NCBI GenBank assembly: GCA_033032865.1 | Contig: JAWHQI010000065.1 | Coordinates: 5,394,001-5,458,000, forward strand | Source: Dactylorhiza incarnata | Taxonomy: Eukaryota; Streptophyta; Magnoliopsida; Asparagales; Orchidaceae | Direction: 5' to 3' | Length of the DNA: 64,000 nucleotides | Shown: piece after piece, positions 1-8,450 of the stretch | How positions within the stretch are numbered: the first letter of the stretch is position 1 | How the letters are laid out: each line of letters opens with the position of its first letter | The notes under the pieces: generated by a model | What the model saw: only the letters and a program-made list of their open reading frames with translations | Databases searched by the model: none | What the model was told of the DNA's origin: nothing | Position numbers and translations under genes: made by a program

Positions 1-1181
1 CACAAGACGGGATGGATGCAACGGCCGCGATGCCGTGCTTCGGGAGGCGCATGGATGGAAAGTGACTGTGACGGTTGAGGGTCGCACACACCTCTTCTCC
101 AAGCATCACCACTAGCAATTGCTAAGACTTCACACACAACAAACTCAGAAAATCACAACAAGGAAATGCTACTCTCACACCACCGCATCATTGCACATGA
201 ACATACTAAAAGATCTATGACATTAAGCTAAGCAATAGTTCATTACAACCACAACACAAAGAGAGCACAAGCATTCAAGTTTAGAGAGGACCAATAGGAA
301 GATGTGACCGCATCTTGGGTTCTCGGCCGGAATGAGAGGTTGTCGGGCTCTCTCCGGGCTCGGCCTTCAGATGGTGTGCGGACTCGATGGAGTCTATCAT
401 CGCTCCAATGACCTGCAACACTTCTATGGCTTCCCACGACGAGGAATGCTTGAGCACTTGATGGAGGATGCTCGCTAACGCTCCCGAATGGAAGAATGGT
501 GGTGGAAATCGCCGGAATATGGTCTCCTTGGTGGTAGAGGTGAAGGAGAAGCCTTCAGCCCTCAGAAACGGCGGGGAGGATCTGATTTCCCGCTCCCCTC
601 TCCAGCTCCCCCGTCGACTGCGACGTAACCTGCATTTTATACTAAACAGGCAAAAAAAGGGTCACGCACGGTCGAACGCACGACCGTGCATGAACCGTGC
701 ATCATTAAATGATAAAATTTGACTTGAGGGAGATGCTGCGCCGCCCGTGCGTTTTACTAGCACACGGGCAAATCCGCCCATGCGTACCAACGCACGAGTA
801 AATTCAGAATGACCAAAAACAAGAGGAAACAGGTCGATCGTGCGTTTTACTAGCGCACGGGCAAATCCGCCCGTGCGTAAAACGCACAACTAAACTCAGA
901 TTGTTCAGTTTCTGCCCAGATACAGATGCACGATCGCTCCATCAGTGCGTCAAGGAGACGCACGACCGTGCGATATGCACAGGCTAGATTCTGGGGGAAA
1001 ACGGGACGATCCGACCACCTGCATAATAAAAACTAGCTGGGAATACACCTCCATCACCAAATAAACATAGGAAAAGGATTGGGGAGCACCATGTGCTTAC
1101 CCCCAATAACAAGGAGCGCAATTGCACACCGAAACGGGCCTAAGAGTGCACCTAGCAAGGAATAGCAAATATGATCGTAGA
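1..1181 (-). mobile_element. Athila-related LTR, main part (split by E1)
   Basis: The reverse complement is collinear with the LTR of Athila-like element A (9700-11112) at roughly 70% by eye. Shared blocks include the stretch around the GGCCGCGATGCCGTGCTTCG-type sequence at 20-45 and the one around 1140-1160. By comparison with A, only about 200 bp of its 3' end lies left of the window. Its first 77 bp lie at 6934-7010, beyond E1. Whether it is a 5' LTR or a solo LTR cannot be decided here. Confidence 0.75.
655..990. repeat. Hairpin-forming CGCACG palindromes inside the LTR
   Basis: The stretch is full of GCGCACGG / CCGTGCG words in both orientations. Examples are the pair around 753-785, the closely similar pair around 842-885, and ACGACCGTGC at 672-690 and 960-972. 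Element A has comparable GCACGACC/GGTCGTGC palindromes in the matching LTR part, so the trait is kept while the flanking sequence has diverged. Confidence 0.6.
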
Positions 1182-1498
1182 TGTTGAAACCGAGACTTGC
1201 GAACAAGACTTAGTCTCTGTGGAGTTCGGGGCCCTCAGCTAGCCGAGGGGCGACCAATCCTTACTCCTCCCAAGGGAGAGCTCTAGGTTGAAGGTGTTGG
1301 AACTAGGGACTGGACCAAGGGCTTAGTGGGGAGGTCCCGCCACAAACCCGGAAGCCCCTTAGGAACTTCCCCTCCCAAGCCACTACTAAGCTTGGGTACC
1401 ACTGGAGGCTCTCCTCACCCCCTAGAGAGACTTGGGGAGGGAGAGAGAGTGGGAGAGAGCTAGCCTAGAATGAGATCCCTCCAAATGGTGCCCCTTGT

Positions 1499-1511
1499 TC
1501 CTATTTATAGG
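1499..1511 (-). promoter_or_regulatory. E1 TATA box (left LTR)
   Basis: CCTATTTATAGG on the plus strand reads CCTATAAATAGG on the minus strand. It lies between the U3 minisatellite and R-U5, as expected for an LTR promoter. The right LTR has the same box near 5186-5195. Confidence 0.65.
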
Positions 1512-1690
1512 ATTTCTGAAGTTGGGCAGCAAATAGCCGAAAACTGGTCTGCCAGATTACCAAAATACCCTTGAACTGGGTTACAGATAGCCAAATCCCT
1601 CTGCTCTTGGACTGCGAATAACCAAAACTGGACTACGAATAGCCAAATCCCACTACTCTTGGGCGCTAAACGCAGACCGCCTACCCGGCA

Positions 1691-3165
1691 AGGTTCTGGG
1701 CGAGCCGGAGGCCTCCCGGCCCTCTCAGCTCGCCCCCACAAGGGTGTGGGCGAGCCGGAGGCCTTCCGGCCCTCTCAGCTCATCCCCACAAGGGTCTGGG
1801 TGAGCCGGAGGCCTTCCGGCCCTCCCGGCTCGCCCCCACAAGGGTGTGGGCGAGCCGGAGGCCTTTCGACCCTCTCAGCTCGCCCCCACAAAGGTGTGGG
1901 CGAGCCGGAGGCCTCCCGGCCCTCTCAGCTCGCCCCAACAAGGGTCTGGGCGAGCCGGAGGCCTCCCGGCCGTCCCGGCTCGCCCCCACAAGGGTGTGGG
2001 CGAGCCGGAGGCCTCCCGGCCCTCCTGGCTCGCCCCCACAAGGGTGTGGGCAAGCCGGAGGCCCCCCAGCCGTCCCAGCTCGCCCCCACAAGGGTCTGGG
2101 CGAGTCGGAGGCCTCCCGGCCCTCCCGGCTCGCCCCCACAAGGGTGTGGGCGAGCCGGAGGCCTCCCGGCCCTCCCAGCTCACCCCCACAAGGGTGTGGG
2201 CGAGCCGGAGGCCTCCCGGCCCCCCCCCAGCTCGCCCCCACAAGGGTGTGGACGAGCCAGAGGCCTCCCGGCCCTGCCGGCCCTCCCGGCTCGCCCCCAC
2301 AAGGGTGTGGGCGAGCCGGAGGCCTCCCGGCCCTCCCAGCTCGCCCCCACAAGGGTGTGGGCGAGCCGGAGGCCCCCCGACCCTCCCAGCTCGCCCCCAC
2401 AAGGGTCTGGGCGAGCCGGAGGCCTCCCGGCCCTCCCGGCTCGCCCCCACAAGGGTGTGGGCGAGCCGGAGGCCTCCTGGCCCTCCCAGCTCGCCCCCAC
2501 AAGGGTGTGGGCGAGCCGGAGGCCTCCCGACCCCCCCAGCTCGCCCCCACAAGGGTGTGGGCGAGCCGGAGACCTCCCGGCCCTCCCGGCTCGCCCCCTC
2601 AAGGGTGTGGGCGAGCCGGAGGCCTCCCGGCCCTCCCGGCTCACCCCCACAAGGCTCTGGGCGAGCCGGAGGCCTCCCGGCCCTCCTGGCCCTCCCGGCT
2701 CGCCCCTACAAGAGTGTGGGCGAGCCGGAGGCCTCCCGGCCCTCCCAGCTTGCCCCCACAAGGGTGTGGGCGAGCCGGAGGCCCCCCGGCCCTCGCAGCT
2801 CGCCCCCACAAGGGTGTGGGCGAGCCGGAGGCCTCCCGGCCCTCCCAGCTCGCCCCCACAAGGGTGTGGGCGAGCCGGAGGCCTCCCGACCCTCCCAGCT
2901 CGCCCCCACAAGGGTCTGGGCGAGCCGGAGGCCTCTCGGCCTTCCCGGCTCGCCCCCACAAGAGTGTGGGCGAGCCGGAGGCCTCCCGGCCCTCCCAGCT
3001 CGCCCCCACAAGGGTGTGGGCGAGCCGGAGGCCTCCCGACCCTCCCGGCTCGCCCCCACAAGGCTCTGGGCGAGCCGGAGGCCTCCCGGCCCTCTCCGAC
3101 TCACCCTCACAAGGCTCTGGGCGAGTCGGAGGCCTCCCGGCCCTCCCCGGCTCGCCCTCACAAGG
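1691..3165. repeat. 50-bp GC-rich hairpin minisatellite, about 29 units
   Basis: Units recur exactly every 50 bp, with a few indel variants. Each has two inverted pairs: GGCGAGCCGG facing CCGGCTCGCC, and CCCCACA facing TGTGGG around AAGGG. It occupies most of U3, just upstream of the TATA box. The unit has no stop codon in any of the six frames and 50 is not a multiple of 3, so every frame stays open. The long apparent proteins here are artefacts. Confidence 0.93.
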
Positions 3166-3308
3166 GAACAGTCCTGGGATGCGCCCCTCAGACTCGACTC
3201 CCTCCAAATGCTCACCCCTCCTCCTCCCGGGGTCGCGCCATTTGAAAATATTGGGCCTAAAAATATCTTGGGCCTCGGGGGCCCACTCGGCGAATACAGG
3301 GTTGTACA

Positions 3309-3330
3309 CAATCCCCGCTCTTTTCGAGCG
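3309..3330 (-). promoter_or_regulatory. E1 polypurine tract region
   Basis: On the minus strand the bases just upstream of the 3' LTR read AAAAGAGCGGGGATTG, then TGTACA. E2 has AAGAGCGGGGATTG at the same place (32830-32845). The position and purine bias fit the plus-strand primer of reverse transcription. Confidence 0.6.
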
Positions 3331-3411
3331 TGGCTCACGCTCGGAAAGAAATGTCCAACCCTGCATATTCGACGAGTGTCGCTGGGAATCCGGTTATTGG
3401 TGATATCTTGG

Positions 3412-3745
3412 AAAAGCCACAGCGCCTCCCCGGGAGGTCCCCCAACCTTGCCGGCTAGCGAGAGCCCGGCTAGCTGAGCCACCTCGGGGAAAAACACAGC
3501 CTCCCCGAGAGGCCTTCCTACCCTGCCGGCTAGTGAGAGCCCGGCTAACGGAGCCACCTCGGGGGGAAAAATACTTTAAGAGAATTTTCGGCCACTGAGC
3601 GGTTCCTGACCCTGCCAGCTAGGTGAGAGCCTGGTCAGCGGGCCAGCATCGATGCTAAGTACTTTCCTTCTTGCCCCCGAGCGGTTTCCGGCCCTGCCAG
3701 CTAGGTGAGAGCCTGGTCAGCTGGCCAGCATCGGTGCTAAGTATT
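3412..3745. repeat. Degenerate tandem repeats in the E1 3' untranslated region
   Basis: There are four imperfect units of about 75-115 bp built on a CCCTGCCRGCTAG-GTGAGAGCC core (near 3455, 3518, 3610 and 3694). They group as two similar pairs. The GTGAGAGCC core and location match the 97-bp array of E2 at 37111-38078, suggesting a shared family trait. Confidence 0.6.
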
Positions 3746-3849
3746 TTTGAAAAACTTTCATTATATTAAACCATCCTAGTACATGTTGGAAAAACTAGAC
3801 ATGGAAACGGAACATAGCATTACACGAACTTAAGGCTAGAAAATGAAAC

Positions 3850-4818
3850 TTAAGTATGGAAGCCGAACTGAGCCTCCCACTCCCAGTCTTGGTCTTCCTC
3901 GACTTCTTCTGGTAGTTGTTGCTGTTGCCCTGGACCCCTCGCATCCTTCATCTCTGAGAACTCAGGGTAAGTGAACGTCGCGTGACCCTCCTCCTGGTGG
4001 AAGTCGCAGTAGGGTGACTCCACCCTACCCCTTCCTTTCCCTCTTCTTCCTGCTTTTCTGATTCTCCTCCGTCTACCCCCACCAATCTCCATGGTTTGCT
4101 GAGGTGGTGGAGGGTGTGTGTTTGGTCCCGGCCTCCACCTCGGGCGGTTGGATCTTTTTCTTTTGAAGTCCTTACTTCCTTGCTCTCGCGGAGTCGAATT
4201 GTTGACCTCTGCGCTCGCCGGGCTATTGGATAGCCTCCACCCAAGGTGGTCTCGACCATCAACATTCACTTGGTTTCTTTTGGGGTGGAGCGAGTGGGGG
4301 CCGGATGCCTCCCCGCTCGCCCCCTTTTGGGACTGGGCTGGAAGAGACGGGGCGAGCTGGGACGGTGCCTTCCTCCTGAGCTCGCCCCCTTGAGGGGCTG
4401 GGGCGAGCTGGGAGGGCGTCACCCTTCTGAGCTCGCCCCCTTGAGGGGCTGGGGCGAGGTGGGAGGGCGTCGCCCTCCTGAGCTCGCCCCCTTGAGGGGC
4501 TGGGGCGAGCTTGGAGGGCCCCCCCCTCCTGAGCTCGCCCCCTTGAGGGTGGTCGAGTGGGGGTATGGCACCTCCCCACTCCCCCCTCACCGGTATCTCC
4601 TTTCTGAACTGCTGGCCGAGAGTTCCCTCCTCCACCTGCTGGGGCGGGACCTCTGAACCATCTCCTCTTCTGCCTACGGCCGTCGTGGCGAAGGCGATCT
4701 GCAAGGTCTGCATGACCTCCCGCTTGAAGCTTTCAAACATCTCCAACGTCACTCCAGCCACCGGGGGCTGCGAATGACCTGGGTCGGAAATTCCTCCACC
4801 TCCGTCCATGGAGCTCAT
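3850..4818 (-). CDS. Shortened gag of E1 (322 aa)
   Basis: Gag forms the virus-like particle and packages element RNA. This open frame starts at ATG 4818 and has no internal stop. The N-terminus (about residues 1-50, with a FESFKREVMQTL helix) matches the start of E2 gag (43738 leftwards). Residues of about 90-160 are four in-frame 17-residue repeats (GGELRR..PS.LAPAPQ). The C-terminus keeps the basic region and a knuckle-like CDFHQEEGHATFTY. The central capsid domain seen in E2 (WFHALPAG) is absent. In E2 the knuckle is C-x2-H-x4-H-x4-C; here the last cysteine is tyrosine. The intact frame in a gene lacking its core domain could be a useful packaging or partner protein, or simply recent. Confidence 0.7.
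   Translation of the reverse strand: MSSMDGGGGISDPGHSQPPVAGVTLEMFESFKREVMQTLQIAFATTAVGRRGDGSEVPPQQVEEGTLGQQFRKEIPVRGEWGGAIPPLDHPQGGELRRGGPSKLAPAPQGGELRRATPSHLAPAPQGGELRRVTPSQLAPAPQGGELRRKAPSQLAPSLPAQSQKGASGEASGPHSLHPKRNQVNVDGRDHLGWRLSNSPASAEVNNSTPREQGSKDFKRKRSNRPRWRPGPNTHPPPPQQTMEIGGGRRRRIRKAGRRGKGRGRVESPYCDFHQEEGHATFTYPEFSEMKDARGPGQQQQLPEEVEEDQDWEWEAQFGFHT
4325..4545. repeat. 51-bp in-frame repeats in E1 gag
   Basis: A GGGCGAGCTGGGAGG...GAGCTCGCCCCC unit repeats every 51 bp about four times, giving 17-residue protein repeats. Its arms (GGGCGAGCT and AGCTCGCCC) resemble those of the 50-bp LTR minisatellite (GGGCGAGCC and GGCTCGCCC), so coding and LTR repeats may share an origin. Confidence 0.75.
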
Positions 4819-4843
4819 CTTGAGAGTTTTGTGAATCGGTCAC

Positions 4844-4863
4844 ACTCCACGCTCACCGCACCA
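4844..4863 (-). promoter_or_regulatory. E1 primer-binding-site region
   Basis: On the minus strand, two bases after the LTR end, it reads TGGTGCGGTGAGCGTGGAG. E2 has the same sequence at 43772-43791. It starts with TGG as a primer site should, but I cannot match the rest to a common plant tRNA 3' end. It is distantly like the tRNA-Lys type site. Confidence 0.5.
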
Positions 4864-4865
4864 TA

Positions 4866-6928
4866 TGTTGAAACCGAGACTTGCGAACAAGACTTAGTCT
4901 CTGTGGAGTTCGGGGCCCTCAGCTAGCCGAGGGGCGACCAATCCTTACTCCTCCCAAGGGAGAGCTCTAGGTTGAAGGTGTTGGAACTAGGGACTGGACC
5001 AAGGGCTTAGTGGGGAGGTCCCGCCACATATCCGGAAGCCCCTTAGGAACTTCCCCTCCCAAGCCACTACTAAGCTTGGGCACCATTGGAGGCTCTCCTC
5101 ACCCCCCTAGAGAGACTTGGGGAGGGAGAGAGAGGGAGAGAGCTAGCCTAGAATGAGATCCCTCCAAATGGTGCCCCCTTGGTCTTATTTATAGGATTTC
5201 TGAAGTTGGGCTGCAAATAGCCGAAAACTGGTCTGCCAGATTACCAAAATACCCTTGAACTGGGCTGCAGATAGCCAAATCCCGCTGCTCTTGGACTGCG
5301 AATAACCAAAACTGGACTGCGAATAGCCAAATACCACTACTCTTGGGCGCTAAACGCAGACCGCCTACCCGGCAAGGTTCTGGGCGAGCCGGAGGCCTCC
5401 CGGCCCTCCCAGCTCGCCCCCACAAGGGTGTGGGCGAGCCGGAGGCCTCCCGGCCCTCTCAGCTCGCCCCCACAAGGGTCTGGGCGAGCCGGAGGCCTCC
5501 CGGCCCTCCCGGCCCTCTCAGCTCGCCCCCACAAGGGTGTGGGCGAGCCGGAGGCCTCCCGGCCCTCTCAGCTCGCCCACACAAGGGTGTGGGCGAGCCG
5601 GAGGCCTCCCGGCCCTCCCGGCTCGCCCCCACAAGGGTGTGGGCGAGCCGGAGGCCTCCCGGCCCTCCCGGCTCGCCCCCACAAGGGTGTGGGCGAGCCG
5701 GAGGCCCCCCGGCCCTCCCAGCTCGCCCCCACAAGGGTCTGGGCGAGCCGGAGGCCCCCCGGCCCTCCCGGCTCGCCCCCACAAGGGTGTGGGCAAGCCA
5801 GAGGCCTCCCGGCCCTCCCGGCTCGCCACCACAAGGGTGTGGGCGAGCCGGAGGCCTCCCGGCCCTCCCGGCTCGCCCCCACAAGGGTCTGGGCGAGCCG
5901 GAAACCTTCCGACCCTCCCGGCTCGCCCCCACAAGGGTGTGGGCGAGCCGGAGGCCTCCCGGCCCTCCCGGCTCGCCCCCACAAGGGTGTGGGCGAGCTG
6001 GAGGCCCCCCGGCCCTCCCGGCTCGCCCCCACAAGGGTGTGGGCGAGCCGGAGGCCTCCCGGCCCTCCCGGCTCGCCCCCACAAGGGTGTGGGCGAGCCG
6101 GAGGCCTCCCAGCTCTCCCAGCTCGCCCCCACAAGGGTGTGGGCGAGCCGGAGGCCTCCCGTCCCCCCAGCTCGCCCCCACAAGGGTGTGGCGAGCCGGA
6201 GGCCTCCCGGCCCTCCCGGCTCGCCCCCACGAGGGTGTGGGCGAGCCGGAGGCCTCCCGGCCCTCCCGGCTCGCCCCCACAAGGGTCTGGGCGAGCCGGA
6301 GGCCTCCCGGCCCTCCCGGCTCGCCCCCACAAGAGTGTGGGCGAGCCGGAGGCCTCCCGGCCCTCCCAGCTCGCCCCAACAAGGGTGTGGGCGAGCCGGA
6401 AGCCCCCCGGCCCTCCCAGCTCGCCCCCACAAGGGTGTGGGCGAGCCGAAGGCCTCCCGCCCTCCCAGCTCGCCCCCACAAGGGTGTGGGCGAGCCGGAG
6501 GCCTTCCGGCCCTCCCAGCTCGCCCCCACAAGGGTCTGGGCGAGCCGGAGGCCTCCCGGCCCTCCCGGCTCGCCCCCACAAGAGTGTGGGCGAGCTGGAG
6601 GCCTCCCGGCCCTCCCAGCTCGCCCCCACAAGGGTGTGGGCGAGCCGGAGGCCTCCCGGCCCTCCCGGCTCGCCCCCACAAGGCTCTGGGCGAGCCGGAG
6701 GCCTCCCGGCCCTCCCCGGCTCGCCCTCACTAGGCTCTGGGCGAGTCGGAGGCCTCCCAGCCCTCCCCGGCTCGCCCTCACAAGGGAACACGCCTGGGAT
6801 GCGCCCCTCAGACTCGACTCCCTCCAAATGCTCACCCCTCCTCCTCCCGGGGTCGCGCCATTTGAAAATATTGGGCCTAAAAATATCTTGGGCCTCGGGG
6901 GCCCACTCGGCGAATACAGGGTTGTACA
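4866..6928 (-). repeat. E1 5' LTR (right copy)
   Basis: It is 2063 bp with the same ends and layout as the left copy. The minisatellite is at 5374-6785 (about 28 units) and the TATA region near 5186-5195. The 64-bp length difference is about one repeat unit plus small indels, as expected from slippage or unequal exchange. Confidence 0.88.
5374..6785. repeat. 50-bp GC-rich hairpin minisatellite, about 28 units (right LTR)
   Basis: The unit and period are the same as in the left LTR. Between 5590 and 6110 most units are near-identical at exactly 50 bp. Truncated units occur near 6160-6195 and 6450-6470. All six frames are open for the reason given for the left array. Confidence 0.93.
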
Positions 6929-6933
6929 GTAGA

Positions 6934-7010
6934 CGTGCCTAAAGTGTGGTGCATTGACTAAAAATACGGCCCAGATGAGTCCATAAATGTGTATATAAAT
7001 GGGACTCATC
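6934..7010 (-). mobile_element. Athila-related LTR, first 77 bp
   Basis: This continues the LTR at 1-1181 after E1. On the minus strand it begins TGATGAGTCCC at 7010 and aligns with the start of the element A LTR (TGATGAGTCCTGATC), including the GGACTCATCTGGGCCG block. No polypurine tract follows at 7011, so this is not a 3' LTR with its interior to the right. ACCAG at 7011-7015 would be the flanking duplication. Confidence 0.75.
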
Positions 7011-7020
7011 AACCAGGGAA

Positions 7021-7388
7021 GATAGTGAAAGTGACCGTGACAAGTGGAACGACCGATTGGAGGCAACCGAAGCCGACCGAAATAATATGACAAGGCTCGA
7101 GGGTAGAGGAAGTGGACCATAGGTTTACTTCCCCGCTGTGTATAACCTGTAATTCGTCGAGACCAGGGCGGATAATGAAAGTGACCGTGACAAGTGGAAT
7201 GACCGATTGGAGGCAACCGAAGCCGGCCGAAATAGTGAGACAAGACCCTGGGGAAGAGGAAGTGGACCATATGTCCACTTCCCCGATGTGTTTAACCCGT
7301 AATTCATCGAGACCATGTCGGATAGTAAATGTGACCGTGACAAGTAGAACGACCGATTGGAGGCAATTGAAGCCAATCAGAATAATGA
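7021..7388. repeat. 150-bp tandem repeat, 2.5 units
   Basis: Units start at 7021, 7171 and 7321 (GATARTGAAAGTGACCGTGA in the first two, a close variant in the third), with the last unit partial. Short open frames here merely reflect a period divisible by 3. No function is visible. Confidence 0.85.
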
Positions 7389-7690
7389 GTGGTCCTAGTG
7401 GTTGACTCGCCCAAGGCAGGGGCAAGTGGACCTACTGGTCGACTCACCCAAGGAAGGGGCGAGTGGACCTATGGTCAATTCGTCCAGAGGAGTGGCGAGT
7501 GGACCGTGGTCCACTCGCTCAGGGTAAGGGGCGAGTGGACCTGTGGTCCACTCGCCCTAGGTATTCGGGCGAGTGGACAACGGGTCCACTCACCACTAAG
7601 GGGAGTGGACCGAGTGGTCCACTCGCCTAGCCCAGGCAGTGGACCACTCGGTCCACTCCCCCAGCCCTCGGGAAAGGGGGAGTGGTCGTC
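7389..7690. repeat. Clustered GGCGAGTGGACC / GGTCCACTCGCC palindromes
   Basis: Six or more perfect or near-perfect inverted pairs of GGCGAGTGGACC with GGTCCACTCGCC occur every 40-50 bp. They lie upstream of the TATA box, where E1 has its GGCGAGCCGG hairpins. This suggests a common structural trait of Tat U3 regions in this genome. Confidence 0.75.
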
Positions 7691-7796
7691 TTGAGTCGCA
7701 CTCCCTCCCCCTCCTGTCTCAGTCGTGACCGTTGGTTTAGACTCGGAGTTGAGTTGCGGATACTGGAATTTGGCTATTCACAGCCCAAATTTTGGA

Positions 7797-7810
7797 TGTC
7801 TATAAATAGA
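7797..7810 (+). promoter_or_regulatory. TATA box of the Tat LTR remnant
   Basis: TCTATAAATAGAC lies about 100 bp after the palindrome cluster and 430 bp before the LTR end. It gives the plus-strand direction of transcription. Confidence 0.6.
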
Positions 7811-8233
7811 CCCCCATTGGCACCTTGGGAGGGACATCTCTTCTTCTCCACTCCCTCGTGTATTACTTGTGAGCAAGCACTCCATCCCTCTGTTAGCTAA
7901 GGTCGACAGTCAGGTGCCCCTTAGTGCTCTCCAGGGTACCCATACTCAGCATTGGTTTAGGAATGGAATCTGTCTTTGATCTTCCGGGTTATGGTGGGAC
8001 TTCCTCGCTGCAGCTCAAGGGGTCTGTTTTGGTCTTCAGGTCTTCTTTTTCGCAAGGTCCTTAGACTCTGAGTGATCGGTCGCGAGTTCCATCTCAGGTG
8101 AATTAAGGGTCAGCTACATACCCGTTGCGAATGTTGAAGTCAGTTCTCTGGTTTGTAGAAGATTCAAGTAGGACTTTTAGACCTTTATCATAATTGACTA
8201 ATAGATATTAGATTGTGTTTTAAACCTTCAACA

Positions 8234-8450
8234 TATAAAACATTTTAAATAGAGAAATTGCCGTTACCCACTATACCAATGCCCATGATCCTTCCCTTGC
8301 CATTGTCACCAAAAATCACCATCCCTCCTTTCTACATCATGAGGCTAAGGAACTTTGCTTTATCGCCCATAATATGCTTGGAGCAACCTGAGTCCAAGTA
8401 CCACATGTCTTCCTTATCCTTAGCCTGCCAACACACCTAAAAAAGGATAG
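8234..8450 (-). pseudogene. Copia element C: protease fragment
   Basis: On the minus strand the translation near 8405-8345 contains WYLDSGCSKHIMG, the copia protease active-site motif (usual form WYLDSGCS.HMTG). A FGDN.KGRIMGIG-like stretch follows. This retropepsin would cut the gag-pol polyprotein. The frame runs into the end of the Tat LTR at 8233, so integrase, reverse transcriptase and RNase H are not here. Confidence 0.75.

Larger units (their letters stand above)
1182..3308 (-). repeat. E1 3' LTR (left copy)
   Basis: It is 2127 bp. On the minus strand it runs TGTACAACC...GGTTTCAACA. U3 is on the right and is filled by the 50-bp minisatellite. The TATA box is near 1500-1510 and R-U5 is 1182-1500. 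It differs from the right copy by point changes and about one minisatellite unit. Confidence 0.88.
1182..6928 (-). mobile_element. E1: short non-autonomous Tat-type LTR retrotransposon
   Basis: Two long direct repeats (1182-3308 and 4866-6928) bound a 1.56-kb interior. The outer ends read TGTTGAAACC at left and GGTTGTACA at right. A perfect 5-bp duplication GTAGA flanks it (1177-1181 and 6929-6933). The only gene, on the minus strand, is a shortened gag. There is no protease, reverse transcriptase, RNase H or integrase. Ends, primer-site region, polypurine region and gag start all resemble the larger E2, so E1 is probably moved by Tat enzymes of an E2-like relative. Confidence 0.9.
7011..8233 (+). 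mobile_element. Tat-type LTR remnant, plus strand
   Basis: It ends ...CCTTCAACA at 8233, like the Tat LTR ends of E1 and E2 read in their own direction (GGTTTCAACA). It has a TATA box at about 7799 and GGCGAG palindromes upstream, the same order as the E1 LTR. The sequence after 8233 is copia C protease, not a primer site, so this is a 3' or solo LTR inserted in C. Its left end is cut by the Athila-related LTR and lies outside the window. Confidence 0.6.

Noticed and set aside
1659..3557. Several 240-540 residue proteins in all six frames, Pro/Arg/Gly-rich
   Set aside because: They are read-through of a 50-bp repeat that has no stop in any frame. The period is not a multiple of 3, so all frames give the same mix. 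There is no start context or domain.
5374..6785. CRISPR-like regular repeat array
   Set aside because: Units are contiguous 50-bp tandem repeats with no unique spacers, in a plant retroelement LTR.
5343..7270. Long Pro/Arg/Gly-rich frames, up to 603 residues, in the right E1 LTR
   Set aside because: Same minisatellite artefact as in the left LTR.
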